Source: an uncultured Eggerthella sp.
Lineage (GTDB): Bacteria > Actinomycetota > Coriobacteriia > Coriobacteriales > Eggerthellaceae
Length of the DNA: 64,000 nucleotides
Reading direction: 5' to 3'
Assembly: GCA_958431815.1 (NCBI GenBank)
Contig: CAUASB010000006.1
Location: forward strand, 59,432-123,431
Part shown: positions 35,753 to 44,217 of the stretch, piece after piece
Position numbering within the stretch: position 1 is the first letter of the stretch
How the letters are laid out: each line of letters begins with the position of its first letter
Program-made: the position numbers and the translations under genes
Notes under the pieces: generated by a model
The model's database searches: none
The model's input: the letters and a program-made list of their open reading frames with translations, nothing else
Told to the model about the DNA's origin: nothing

Positions 35753-37240
35753 CTAACCGAACACCTTCTCGAGCTCTTCGGCAGCAACCTCACGATCGTC
35801 GAAGTGATGCTTTTCCGTGCCCACAATCTGATAATCCTCGTGACCCTTGCCGGCAATGAGCACAGCATCGCCCGCCGAAGCGTGGGCAATGGCACGCGCA
35901 ATGGCGCTGCGACGATCGGGCTCCACGTCGAAGCGGCCCTCGCCTTCGCGCATGCCGTCAAGGATGTCGTCGATGATGGCTTGCGGATCTTCCGTACGGG
36001 GATTGTCGGACGTTACCACCGCGTAGTCGGCAGCAAGCGCCGCCTTGCCCATAATGGGACGCTTCGAAGCATCGCGGTCGCCACCGCAGCCGAACACGAC
36101 CAGGGTTTTGTGGTCGTCGTCCACCAGGGCGGAAACCGAGGCAATGGCGTTTTCCAGGGCATCGGGCGTATGGGCATAGTCCACGTACACCGAAACGCCG
36201 CCGTCATGTGCGGTGTGAATGCGTTGCAGGCGCCCAGGAACAGCTGGGGCATCACGCAGCGCTTCGGCGATAGCAGAAGGCGGGTAGCCCAGCTGCATGG
36301 CAACGCCGAATGCCGTCATGATGTTCTCAACGTTGAAGCGTCCCACCAGCGGATAGGTGAACGTGATGTTCTGGCCACGCACCGAAAGGGTAACGGTGGT
36401 CTGTGCCTGGCCGTACTCGACGGCAACTGGATGAATCTGCGCCGCCGTGTCGAAGCCCGTGGTAATGATGGCGTCCTCGTTGGCAGAGCAACGCTTCAAA
36501 AGTTCTTTGCCCCACTTGCTTTCGATGTTGATAACGCGCTTGGCGGGATAATCCTTCGAGAACAAGCGCGCCTTGGCCGCGAAATACGACTCGAACGTCT
36601 TATGGTAGTCAAGATGGTCTTGGGTAAGGTTAGTGAACGCCGTAACCGAAAAGGACGTTGCCCACGTGCGATCAAGATCAAGCGCATGCGAGCTCACTTC
36701 CATGGAAACCACGCCGCAGTCCTCATCGCGCATCTGCGCGAAAAGTTCCTGCAAGTCGGGCGACTCAGGGGTGGTATGGGAGGAGGGAAGATGCTTGCCC
36801 CCTACCTCGATGCCTACCGTGCCGATTAGACCCGTGCGGTTGCCCAGATGCTGGGCGATATGGTCAACCAAATAGGTGGTAGTCGTTTTGCCGTTGGTGC
36901 CGGTAACGCCAACCAAAGAAAACGCCTTGAAAGGCTCGTCGTAGAAGCGCGAAGCCATGCGCGCCATAGCCTTGCGGGAATCCTTCACCACCACTTCGGT
37001 AACGTCGGTGGCATCGGCAAGGTAGATTTTGCGTTCAACGATAAGAACACGCGCGCCACGATCGATGGCATCCTGCGCGTAGGAATGGCCGTCGCTTTTC
37101 AGCCCAACGATGCAGCAGAACGCATCGCCCGGCTTCACACAATCGCTTCGATAGGCGATGCCGGAAACCGGTTCATCGGCATTGCCGATGATGGTGCAAT
37201 CAATACCTTCGAACAGCTCTCCGCATGTCTTCTGTGTCAT
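35753..37240 (-). CDS. murE: UDP-MurNAc-tripeptide synthetase, meso-diaminopimelate-adding
   Basis: A 495-residue Mur ligase that adds the third residue. ATP loop GTNGKTTTT (114-122), SSHTTPES, EVSSHALDLDR and TNLTQDHLDYHKTFE are conserved. The specificity motif reads DNPR (412-415), which in characterised MurE proteins marks meso-diaminopimelate rather than L-lysine. The start at 37240 (MTQKTCGELF) is preferred because GAGG lies 6 bases upstream and it follows the ftsI stop by 7 bases. Confidence 0.95.
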   Translation of the reverse strand: MTQKTCGELFEGIDCTIIGNADEPVSGIAYRSDCVKPGDAFCCIVGLKSDGHSYAQDAIDRGARVLIVERKIYLADATDVTEVVVKDSRKAMARMASRFYDEPFKAFSLVGVTGTNGKTTTTYLVDHIAQHLGNRTGLIGTVGIEVGGKHLPSSHTTPESPDLQELFAQMRDEDCGVVSMEVSSHALDLDRTWATSFSVTAFTNLTQDHLDYHKTFESYFAAKARLFSKDYPAKRVINIESKWGKELLKRCSANEDAIITTGFDTAAQIHPVAVEYGQAQTTVTLSVRGQNITFTYPLVGRFNVENIMTAFGVAMQLGYPPSAIAEALRDAPAVPGRLQRIHTAHDGGVSVYVDYAHTPDALENAIASVSALVDDDHKTLVVFGCGGDRDASKRPIMGKAALAADYAVVTSDNPRTEDPQAIIDDILDGMREGEGRFDVEPDRRSAIARAIAHASAGDAVLIAGKGHEDYQIVGTEKHHFDDREVAAEELEKVFG

Positions 37241-37247
37241 GAGAACC

Positions 37248-39020
37248 TCAATTCTGAGTGATGTTGTAGCGATCAATCGCAAACGCCATTATATCCCGAA
37301 ACGTTGCTACGGTTTGCCTTTCGCCCGGAACATCCGTAGCCCCCACGAAGCACACAAGATTCGTGGAGGTGTCGGGCATGTAGCCAACGAACGAGATGTT
37401 GTACATGCCCTTCTTGTAGCCACCGGAATCGGAGGCGATTTCCGCCGTGCCGGTCTTGCCAACCACGCGGTACCCCTTTATCTGGGCGTCGGTACCGGTA
37501 CCGCGCTCAACCGTTTGCTGCATCATCGACTCAAGGTCGGTAATGGCGCCGGTATTGTCGGTCAATTGGGCCGTATCGTAACTACGTCGGTCAGATTCGC
37601 TGGGCACATCGGTCAAGAAGTGCGGGGTGCAGGCAACGCCATCGTTTGCCAGGGCCCCATAGAAGCGCACCATTTCGATAGGCGTGGTGGTAAGACCCTG
37701 ACCGAAACTGATGTTGTAGCCCTGAACCGTTGACCACTCGTTCTTCGAGGCGATGCTGCCCGATGCTTCGCCAGGGTAATCGACGCCGGTCTTGTCACAC
37801 AGCTGGAACTGCTGGATGTACTCGGCAAGACGCGTGAAGGTAAGGCCGCGTGCTACCAGGGAAATGCCCACATTGGACGAATCGGCAATGATGGTGGAAA
37901 CGCTCATGTCTTCCGACGGACGCTCATGTGAGTCGGTGATGGTGTAGCCGTCAACGTTCAAAGCCGAAGGACAGTAGTACGTGGAATCGAGCGTCACCTT
38001 GCCATCAAGCAAAGCGCCCAACATGGTAAGCGGCTTCATGATGGAGCCTGGTTCGTAGGCCGATGAGATGCCCGAAAGGTTGGTGGCGCCTTCCTTGATG
38101 TCATTCAGGTTGGTGATGTCGAACGTCGGCGAGGACGAGCATGCGTAGATTTCTCCGGTCGCGGAATCCATCAGGATGGCCGAGCCGCCCTTGCCCTGAA
38201 CCTCATCAACGCGCAAAGCCAGCGATTCTTCGAGCTTCTGCTGCATATCGACATCGATGGAAAGCACGATGTCCTGACCGTTCACCACTTCGGCGGTTAC
38301 CTTTTCCGAGCCGGGAACGGGCACGCCTTCCTTGCTGTATTCCGTGGTTTTATGGCCGGCCGTACCACCCAAAATGTCGTCGTAGTACAGCTCAAGGCCG
38401 GTAAGGGCTTTGCCGTCGGAGTTCAAAATGCCGATAATCTGGCTGCCCGTCGAACCGCAGGGGTAGACGCGCTTCGTCGTTTTCTCGAAATCGACGCCGT
38501 CAATGCCCAAATCCTTGATCTTGTTCATGCCGGCTTCGTCGGCGCCCTTGTAAAGGTAGACGAAATTCGAATCGGTTGTGATCTTGTTCTTATAGTCCTG
38601 AACGTCGCCGCCAAACGCATCGGCCAAGGCCTGCGCAAGCTGATCGACCTTGTCGGAGCCGATCATATGCGGATGGCAGAACACGTTGTAAGCATCAACG
38701 GTAGTTGCAAGAATGGTGCCGTTGCGGTCGTAAATAGTGCCACGGCGCGGCTGAACGTCGACCGTCACCTCACGCGAAGCCCCGCGATCAAGGTTCGCCT
38801 GCGCATCGACTACCTGCAGCCATACCAAGCGGATGGCAAGAACGGCAGCGAAAGCGAAGAAGATGAGCATCAGAATGCCCAAACGACCGTTGAACAAGTC
38901 CATGTCCATGTGCATAGCACCGCGCCCGCGACGTTGCCGCGAAGGTGTTTGCTGTTGGCGGGAATTTCGAGATGGGGCGCCTTGTCGTTGAGTGCGGCGC
39001 GAAAAGGACCTGTCGTCCAT
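37248..39020 (-). CDS. ftsI: Division-specific class B penicillin-binding protein FtsI (PBP3)
   Basis: A 590-residue transpeptidase of septal peptidoglycan. An Arg/Gln-rich cytoplasmic tail (1-35) precedes one membrane helix (about 45-65). The PBP dimerisation domain has RRGTIYDRNGTILA; the transpeptidase domain has SxxK = SIMK (326-329), SxN = SSN (381-383) and KTG in GKTGTAEI. No PASTA domains are seen. The start at ATG 39020 has AGAGGGA upstream; a GTG two codons earlier directly abuts the ftsL stop. Confidence 0.94.
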   Translation of the reverse strand: MDDRSFSRRTQRQGAPSRNSRQQQTPSRQRRGRGAMHMDMDLFNGRLGILMLIFFAFAAVLAIRLVWLQVVDAQANLDRGASREVTVDVQPRRGTIYDRNGTILATTVDAYNVFCHPHMIGSDKVDQLAQALADAFGGDVQDYKNKITTDSNFVYLYKGADEAGMNKIKDLGIDGVDFEKTTKRVYPCGSTGSQIIGILNSDGKALTGLELYYDDILGGTAGHKTTEYSKEGVPVPGSEKVTAEVVNGQDIVLSIDVDMQQKLEESLALRVDEVQGKGGSAILMDSATGEIYACSSSPTFDITNLNDIKEGATNLSGISSAYEPGSIMKPLTMLGALLDGKVTLDSTYYCPSALNVDGYTITDSHERPSEDMSVSTIIADSSNVGISLVARGLTFTRLAEYIQQFQLCDKTGVDYPGEASGSIASKNEWSTVQGYNISFGQGLTTTPIEMVRFYGALANDGVACTPHFLTDVPSESDRRSYDTAQLTDNTGAITDLESMMQQTVERGTGTDAQIKGYRVVGKTGTAEIASDSGGYKKGMYNISFVGYMPDTSTNLVCFVGATDVPGERQTVATFRDIMAFAIDRYNITQN

Positions 39021-39026
39021 GGGCAC

Positions 39027-39497
39027 TTATCCCTCTGCGGTAAGGCGGGAAACGCTTTCCGAGAAGGAAAGGTTGCCGGCGGAATCGATGGCAACAGGGT
39101 CGGCGGAAAGGGTCATGGTAGAAGCGCTGGATCCTGCGGTCATGGAAAGACGCTCTTGGGCCTCGGTGCGGATGTTGTTGGGGTTGGAAAGAAGGCTTTC
39201 CTGAACGGCAAGTGATTCGCCTGTGGTACGGGCATCGGAAATCTGAGAGCGCAAGTCGCTTGACTGCGAGGCGATGCTATACGCGGCAGAAGAAAAGCCG
39301 ACACGCACAAAACCGACAATCAGAAACACGATCACGCAGGCAATAAGAGCCTTGATGCCCAGTACGGCACCATCGGAAAGCGTGGGATAAGCGGTGTGCT
39401 TGCGACCAGGAACGACACGAACAGAAGGAGAGCTTTCAGGTTGGCGGGCAGGGCGTGCGGCTGCATGATCGTAGCGATATGCGGGCGCACTTGACAT
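39027..39497 (-). CDS. FtsL-like bitopic division protein
   Basis: A 156-residue protein between rsmH and ftsI, the standard ftsL position. It has a cytoplasmic Arg/Pro-rich tail (1-45), one membrane helix (about 47-70, LGIKALIACVIVFLIVGFV) and an external segment that looks like a short coiled coil (SIASQSSDLRSQISDARTTGESLAVQES) followed by a Ser-rich tail. FtsL proteins are poorly conserved, so the call rests on topology, size and position; it would form the FtsQ-FtsL-FtsB complex that activates FtsW-FtsI. AAGGAGG precedes the start. Confidence 0.75.
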   Translation of the reverse strand: MSSAPAYRYDHAAARPARQPESSPSVRVVPGRKHTAYPTLSDGAVLGIKALIACVIVFLIVGFVRVGFSSAAYSIASQSSDLRSQISDARTTGESLAVQESLLSNPNNIRTEAQERLSMTAGSSASTMTLSADPVAIDSAGNLSFSESVSRLTAEG

Positions 39498-39543
39498 CTG
39501 CTTACCTCCTTGCTGCTTTACTGGTTTATAACGGCAGTTCCGT

Positions 39544-40512
39544 TCATGCGTTTTCGTCTAAGCGCTCGGCCACACGAAGCTTCGCGCTGCGCGAGCGTGG
39601 ATTGCGCTCGATTTCCTCTGCGGATGGGAGCACGGGTTTGCGGGTGATAACTTTGAGTATCGGCTTGTTCCCACACACGCACACAGGCAAATCGGGCGGA
39701 CAGGTACACCCCTTCGAATACTCGCGGAAGAAATCTTTCACGATGCGATCTTCAAGGGAATGGTAGCTGATAACAGCGATGTGTCCTCCTGGGGCAAGCC
39801 AGCGCACAGCCGACTCAAGCCCGCGCTTGAGCACATCGAGCTCGCCGTTCACTTCAATTCGCAATGCCTGGAAGGTTCTCTTCGCCGGATGGCCACCTGC
39901 ACGGCGCGCCGAAGCGGGCACCGCTGCCTTGATGACTTCCACAAGCTGCTCGCTTGTGGCAAGTGGCGCCTCTTCACGAGCCGCCACGATGAAATCGGCG
40001 ATGCGACTCGCCCACTTCTCGTCTGAGTAATGACGGATGACCCGAGTGAGATCTGCTGCGGTATAGGTGTTGACGATCTCAGCTGCGGTTAAAGTTTGGT
40101 TACTCGGATCCATCCGCATATCAAGAGGGCCAGTTTCCTTAAAGGAAAAGCCACGAGAAGGCGTGTCGATCTGCACCGAAGAAACCCCGATATCGAACAA
40201 GATGGCATCGATAGAGGGAATCTGGGCAGAAACAAGAAGAGAATCCAATTCCCCGAAATTGCCAGCAAGGACATCGACCTTTGGACGGACTTCATCAGGC
40301 AAGGCGGCCAGGCGTTCAGATGCGGCAGCACGTGCCACATCGTCCTGATCGATGCCCAGAAGATGACCGGTTGGGCCAATGAGCTTTGCGGCTTCAAGGG
40401 AATGCCCCGCCCCACCGAGCGTTGCGTCAACGTACGTCTTTCCAGCGGAAAGCTTCAAGTACTTCATGCACTCAGGGAGCAAAACGGAAATATGCCGATA
40501 TTCGCTTGTCAT
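39544..40512 (-). CDS. rsmH: 16S rRNA C1402 N4-methyltransferase
   Basis: A 322-residue SAM-dependent methyltransferase (MraW). Motifs: HISVLLPE, VDATLGGAGHS (SAM loop), GIDQDD, LFDIGVSSVQIDTPSRGFSF, DMRMDP and the C-terminal ISYHSLEDRIVK. The insert contains Cys residues (GCTCPPDLPVCVCG), typical of the family. It is the second gene of the cluster after mraZ. Confidence 0.96.
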   Translation of the reverse strand: MTSEYRHISVLLPECMKYLKLSAGKTYVDATLGGAGHSLEAAKLIGPTGHLLGIDQDDVARAAASERLAALPDEVRPKVDVLAGNFGELDSLLVSAQIPSIDAILFDIGVSSVQIDTPSRGFSFKETGPLDMRMDPSNQTLTAAEIVNTYTAADLTRVIRHYSDEKWASRIADFIVAAREEAPLATSEQLVEVIKAAVPASARRAGGHPAKRTFQALRIEVNGELDVLKRGLESAVRWLAPGGHIAVISYHSLEDRIVKDFFREYSKGCTCPPDLPVCVCGNKPILKVITRKPVLPSAEEIERNPRSRSAKLRVAERLDENA

Positions 40513-40532
40513 CGTTCGCGCGTCCTAACCAA

Positions 40533-40958
40533 CTACATGCACAGGGAAGTCAGATCCGTGTCAAGCAAGAACTGGTTCCAACGCTCTTCATCCCAAATCT
40601 CAATATGATCGCCGTTGCCAACGATAACAACGTCCTTATCGAACCCCACCTTTTCGCGCAGCGAAGCAGAGAGGCTGATACGGCCCGCGTTGTCGACCTC
40701 ACAATTAGAAGCGCGGGAATTCAGCTTCAACTTCAGGTTAACCATCTGTCGGTTGCCCACATTGAAACCGCCCTGCGCTTCGAAAAGGTTTTCGACCCAC
40801 TTGTTGAAATCCTCGGTTTCGAAGATGTACAAGCACGAGTCGTCGAGGCTCAACGTCATTTTGAGATTGTCGGAGAGTGCCTTACGGAAATCAGCAGGCA
40901 AAGACAAACGGCCCTTGGCATCAATCTTGCGACTGAATTCGCCAAGAAGTTCGCTCAT
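40533..40958 (-). CDS. mraZ: MraZ, transcriptional regulator of the dcw cluster
   Basis: A 141-residue AbrB-like protein with two tandem repeats, each with a DxKGR-type loop (KIDAKGRLSLPADFR at 11-25; VDNAGRISLSASLR near 88-101). It is the first gene of the cluster and in Escherichia coli represses it by binding GTGGG direct repeats spaced 5 bases apart. Matching repeats lie upstream here (41041-41065 and further). A strong site (AAGGAGGGAGG) precedes the ATG. Confidence 0.94.
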   Translation of the reverse strand: MSELLGEFSRKIDAKGRLSLPADFRKALSDNLKMTLSLDDSCLYIFETEDFNKWVENLFEAQGGFNVGNRQMVNLKLKLNSRASNCEVDNAGRISLSASLREKVGFDKDVVIVGNGDHIEIWDEERWNQFLLDTDLTSLCM

Positions 40959-40993
40959 GCCTCCCTCCTTCCTTGGGGTATCTCGTGAACGTT

Positions 40994-41022
40994 ATTTTAT
41001 GCCACGCCATGCCACCCCGCAA
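40994..41022 (-). promoter_or_regulatory. Putative mraZ (dcw) promoter
   Basis: TTGCGG (41017-41022) and TAAAAT (40994-40999) on the minus strand with a 17-base spacer, about 30 bases before the mraZ start. The first MraZ-box array lies about 19 bases upstream of the -35. Confidence 0.55.
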
Positions 41023-41040
41023 CACAAAATGGGATTTTCT

Positions 41041-41065
41041 CCCACATTCTCCCCCATCTTTGCCC
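41041..41065 (-). promoter_or_regulatory. MraZ-box array 1 (promoter-proximal)
   Basis: On the minus strand GGGCA, GGGGG and GTGGG occur at exact 10-base steps (41065, 41055 and 41045), separated by AAGAT and AGAAT. This fits MraZ boxes next to its own promoter. Confidence 0.6.
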
Positions 41066-41155
41066 GCTTGATGTTGTTTACCGTTGCCCTTATATCAGGC
41101 AAACCACTATATATTGCGTTTATATTGCCATAATCACCACTATGTATCGAAATAC

Positions 41156-41176
41156 GGGGGTGTGGGGCAAAGTGGG
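41156..41176 (+). promoter_or_regulatory. MraZ-box array 2
   Basis: Plus strand GGGGG-T-GTGGG-GCAAA-GTGGG; the two GTGGG units are 10 bases apart. The orientation is opposite to array 1. Confidence 0.5.
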
Positions 41177-41285
41177 GAAATAAATCGATCCCTACGGGAC
41201 GTGCCTACATCTTCACCATAAATTGCGCTCAAAGAGCCTGTTTTGCACCCAAAAGGCACGTGCTAAGCGGCCCGTGCGACCAAAA

Positions 41286-41343
41286 GGGGCGCCAAGGGGG
41301 AGAAAGTGGGAGATTTAGGGAAACTCCAGTGGGGCACGGTGGG
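41286..41343 (+). promoter_or_regulatory. MraZ-box array 3 (six units)
   Basis: Plus strand units at 41286 GGGGC, 41296 GGGGG, 41306 GTGGG and 41316 TAGGG, each 10 bases apart; then 41329 GTGGG and 41339 GTGGG, again 10 apart. It lies within 100 bases of the xerD stop codon. Confidence 0.5.
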
Positions 41344-41377
41344 AGCTTCGTCAAAACCCATCCGTCCCACAAAGGCG

Positions 41378-42268
41378 CTACGCCCGGGGATGGGCGGCGA
41401 AGTACTCTTCTTTCAGATGTGAAGCTTGAATATGCGTGTAGATCTGCGTGGTGGAGATATCGGCATGCCCCAGCATTTCCTGGATGGCGCGCAAATCGGC
41501 ACCACCTTCCAGCAAGTGGGTAGCAAACGAATGCCTCAGCGTATGGGGATGCAGATTCTCAATGCCGATGGCCATGCCCGCATTCGCCACAATGCGATGA
41601 ACGCTTTGCCGCGTAAGGCGGCCACCGCGAGCATTCAGGAAAACCGCCGGGGTCGGCTTGGCGGTGCCGCACGTAAGTTCGGGGCGCGCTTCTTCTAGAT
41701 ACGTGCGCATGCGCTGCGCCGCCATGCCCGAAAACGGCACCACACGTTCCTTCGACCCTTTGCCCACCACGCGCAGGCACTCTTCGTCGAAGTAGACGCG
41801 GTCAACATCAAGGCCCACCAGTTCGCTTACGCGCAAGCCGCACCCATAAAGCACCTCGAGCACGGCAGCATCGCGCTTTTCTGCCGGAGTGGAACTGGGC
41901 AGGCCGTCAAGGAGCTCGGTTATTTGGGCAATCGACAAAACATCGGGAAGTAGATGGGGCTTGCGCGGCAAAGGAACGGTTTGCGCCGGATCGGTTTCGG
42001 CATACCCCTCGCGCACCAAAAACCGGTGGTATCCCTTCACCACCGAAAGGCGGCGCTCAATGGTGGAAGGGGCAAAACCCCTGTCGCTCAAATCGGAAAC
42101 AAACGCGGCAACGTCTTCGCGCTGCACCTCGCAGGCGTTTTGAACCTCCCGCTCCGCCGCCAAGAAGGTACAGTACGATTCCAGATCACCGCGATAGGCG
42201 GCAACCGTAGCAGGAGCTGCACCGCGCTCGGCAACCAGATAGCCTAGGTAATCCTCTTCGTAGAACAC
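41378..42268 (-). CDS. xerD: Tyrosine recombinase XerD-like
   Basis: A 296-residue site-specific recombinase that resolves chromosome dimers at dif. The N-terminal SAM-like domain (1-100) precedes the catalytic domain with Arg146 (CGLRVSE), Lys170 (VGKGSKER), His242 and Arg245 (HPHTLRHS), His268 (MLGHAD) and Tyr277 (QIYTHI): all six catalytic residues are present. Length and motifs are those of housekeeping XerC/XerD, not of an integrase; XerD is preferred over XerC only by general resemblance. It is upstream of the dcw cluster in the same direction. Confidence 0.88.
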   Translation of the reverse strand: MFYEEDYLGYLVAERGAAPATVAAYRGDLESYCTFLAAEREVQNACEVQREDVAAFVSDLSDRGFAPSTIERRLSVVKGYHRFLVREGYAETDPAQTVPLPRKPHLLPDVLSIAQITELLDGLPSSTPAEKRDAAVLEVLYGCGLRVSELVGLDVDRVYFDEECLRVVGKGSKERVVPFSGMAAQRMRTYLEEARPELTCGTAKPTPAVFLNARGGRLTRQSVHRIVANAGMAIGIENLHPHTLRHSFATHLLEGGADLRAIQEMLGHADISTTQIYTHIQASHLKEEYFAAHPRA

Positions 42269-42405
42269 GGCGCCCCCTTTCGAACCCGTTTCCCACTATA
42301 GTAAGCGACAATGACACAGAGCGTGCCAAAGCCCCGCCAAAGCAGAGCGCGCCCCGACAAGAGTCCAACCGCCGCACTCCGGTTTTGCGGCGCCGAAAGC
42401 AAAAG

Positions 42406-42434
42406 AAGCCGAGCTGGACATTCCAGCTCGGCTT
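42406..42434 (-). terminator. pyrG intrinsic terminator
   Basis: Perfect 13-bp arms (AAGCCGAGCTGGA and complement) followed on the minus strand by CTTTTGC, 29 bases beyond the pyrG stop. Confidence 0.8.
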
Positions 42435-42463
42435 CCCCCGAAGTTCACTTATACGATTGAAAG

Positions 42464-44068
42464 CTAGGCGTTCTTGCGCTTCAATGCAGCACCCACAAAC
42501 CCCTTGAACAGCGGATGGGGCTTGGTGGGACGGCTCTTGAACTCGGGATGGCCCTGGCTTGCCAAGAACCACGGATGGCCGGGAATCTCGATCATTTCGG
42601 TCAGGCGGCCATCGGGGGAAAGGCCCGAGATGCGCAAGCCGGCGTTGACGAGCGTGTCACGGTAGGCGTTGTTCACCTCGTAGCGATGACGATGGCGCTC
42701 GTAAATCACCTCTTCGCCGTACACCTCATAGGCAAGCGAGTCCTTTTCCAGCTTGCACGGGTAAGCGCCCAAACGCATGGTGCCGCCCTTTTCCTCAACG
42801 TCTTCCTGCTCGGGCATCAAATCGATCACCGTATGGTCGGCGTTTTCGTCGAATTCAGCAGAGGTGGCACCGGTAAGGCCGGCAACATTGCGGGCGAATT
42901 CGCACACCGCCGCCTGAAGCCCCAGGCAAATTCCCAGGAACGGAATGTTGTTTTCGCGAGCATAGCGCGCCGCCTCGATCTTGCCCTCGAAGGCGCGCTG
43001 ACCGAATCCGCCCGGCACCAGGATGCCGTCCATGCTGCCCAGCGTTTCCGCCACGTTTTCAGCATTCAGCTCTTCGCCGTCGATCAGATGCACTTCCGCA
43101 TGCACTCCGTTGGCAACGCCGGCGTGGTAGAGTGCCTCGATGATGGAAAGATAGGCGTCGGGCAGGCTTACGTACTTGCCCACAACCGCGATATCCACCT
43201 GGCCCTCAACGTTTTCCGCTGCGGAAAGGAACGTCTTCAGGGGCGTCAGGTCGATTTCCGGCTGCTCCAGGCCCAGGCGCTTCAGCACCTTGGTGTCGAA
43301 CTCCTGGTCATGCAAGGCAAGCGGCACCTGGTAAATAGAAGGAGCATCGATGCAAGCCAGCACATCTTCAGGGGCAACGTCACAGAACAGGGCGATCTTT
43401 TCACGCACGCTGTCGGAGATTTCGTGGTCGGAGCGGCACACGATGAAGTCGGGCTGCACGCCGATGGAACGCAGCTCCTTCACGCTGTGCTGGGTCGGCT
43501 TCGTTTTAACCTCGTGAGCTGCAGCGATGTAAGGCACCAACGTCACGTGCACGAACAGCACGTCGCCGTAAGGGCGTTCTTTCTTGAACTGGCGCGCCGC
43601 CTCGATGAAGGGCTGCGACTCGATGTCGCCGATGGTGCCACCGATCTCGGAAATAACAATGTCGGCGTTCGACTGCTCGGCAATGCGGTACAAACGCTCT
43701 TTGATGGCATTGGTCACATGCGGGATAACCTGTACGGTGCCGCCCAGAAAATCACCACGGCGTTCGCGGGCAATAAGGCTTTTGTAAATGGAACCTTGCG
43801 TGAAGTTGGATTCGCGCGAAAGGCTCTCGTCGATAAAACGCTCATAGTGCCCCAGGTCAAGGTCGCCTTCGTGGCCATCGTCGGTAACGAACACCTCACC
43901 ATGCTGGAAGGGGCTCATGGTGCCAGGGTCCACGTTCAAATACGGATCCATCTTCTGCATGGTCACTTTGTACCCACGGGCTTTGAGCAGATGGCCCAGC
44001 GATGCCGCCGTGATGCCCTTGCCCAGGGAGGAAACAACGCCGCCAGTTACGAAGATGTGCTTTGCCAT
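42464..44068 (-). CDS. pyrG: CTP synthase
   Basis: A 534-residue enzyme that converts UTP to CTP with ATP and glutamine. The N-terminal synthetase domain starts FVTGGVVSSLGKG and has KMDPYLNVDPGTMSP; the C-terminal class I glutaminase domain (from about 290) has the nucleophile in GICLGLQ and the catalytic HPE in SQGHPEFKSRP. The HRHRYEVN motif is present. Its 5' side carries a T-run hairpin (44104-44145) that may end murJ transcription or attenuate pyrG. Confidence 0.97.
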   Translation of the reverse strand: MAKHIFVTGGVVSSLGKGITAASLGHLLKARGYKVTMQKMDPYLNVDPGTMSPFQHGEVFVTDDGHEGDLDLGHYERFIDESLSRESNFTQGSIYKSLIARERRGDFLGGTVQVIPHVTNAIKERLYRIAEQSNADIVISEIGGTIGDIESQPFIEAARQFKKERPYGDVLFVHVTLVPYIAAAHEVKTKPTQHSVKELRSIGVQPDFIVCRSDHEISDSVREKIALFCDVAPEDVLACIDAPSIYQVPLALHDQEFDTKVLKRLGLEQPEIDLTPLKTFLSAAENVEGQVDIAVVGKYVSLPDAYLSIIEALYHAGVANGVHAEVHLIDGEELNAENVAETLGSMDGILVPGGFGQRAFEGKIEAARYARENNIPFLGICLGLQAAVCEFARNVAGLTGATSAEFDENADHTVIDLMPEQEDVEEKGGTMRLGAYPCKLEKDSLAYEVYGEEVIYERHRHRYEVNNAYRDTLVNAGLRISGLSPDGRLTEMIEIPGHPWFLASQGHPEFKSRPTKPHPLFKGFVGAALKRKNA

Positions 44069-44103
44069 GATTCTCCTTCAAGAACGAATGAACGCCGAAA
44101 AAC

Positions 44104-44145
44104 AAAAAAAGCGCTTGAAGGCACAAAACTGCTTTCAAACGCTTT
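44104..44145 (-). terminator. Terminator hairpin between murJ and pyrG
   Basis: Minus-strand AAAGCGTTTGAA and TTCAAGCGCTTT arms (one wobble) followed by a run of seven T, 73 bases after murJ and 35 bases before pyrG. It terminates murJ or serves as a pyrG leader attenuator; sequence alone does not decide. Confidence 0.75.
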
Positions 44146-44217
44146 TATATAGTAGCGAGATTTCAAATCCGAAACGCCCGCACAATGCAGTGTTTTCAAG
44201 GTTGAAACATTAAAACG

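Noticed and set aside
34303..35961. Longer murF form starting 71 codons upstream
   Set aside because: The extension lies entirely inside murE in another frame and has no similarity to the MurF N-terminus.
42515..44152. Long plus-strand frame opposite pyrG
   Set aside because: Antisense shadow of a highly conserved gene; no ribosome binding site and composition unlike a protein.
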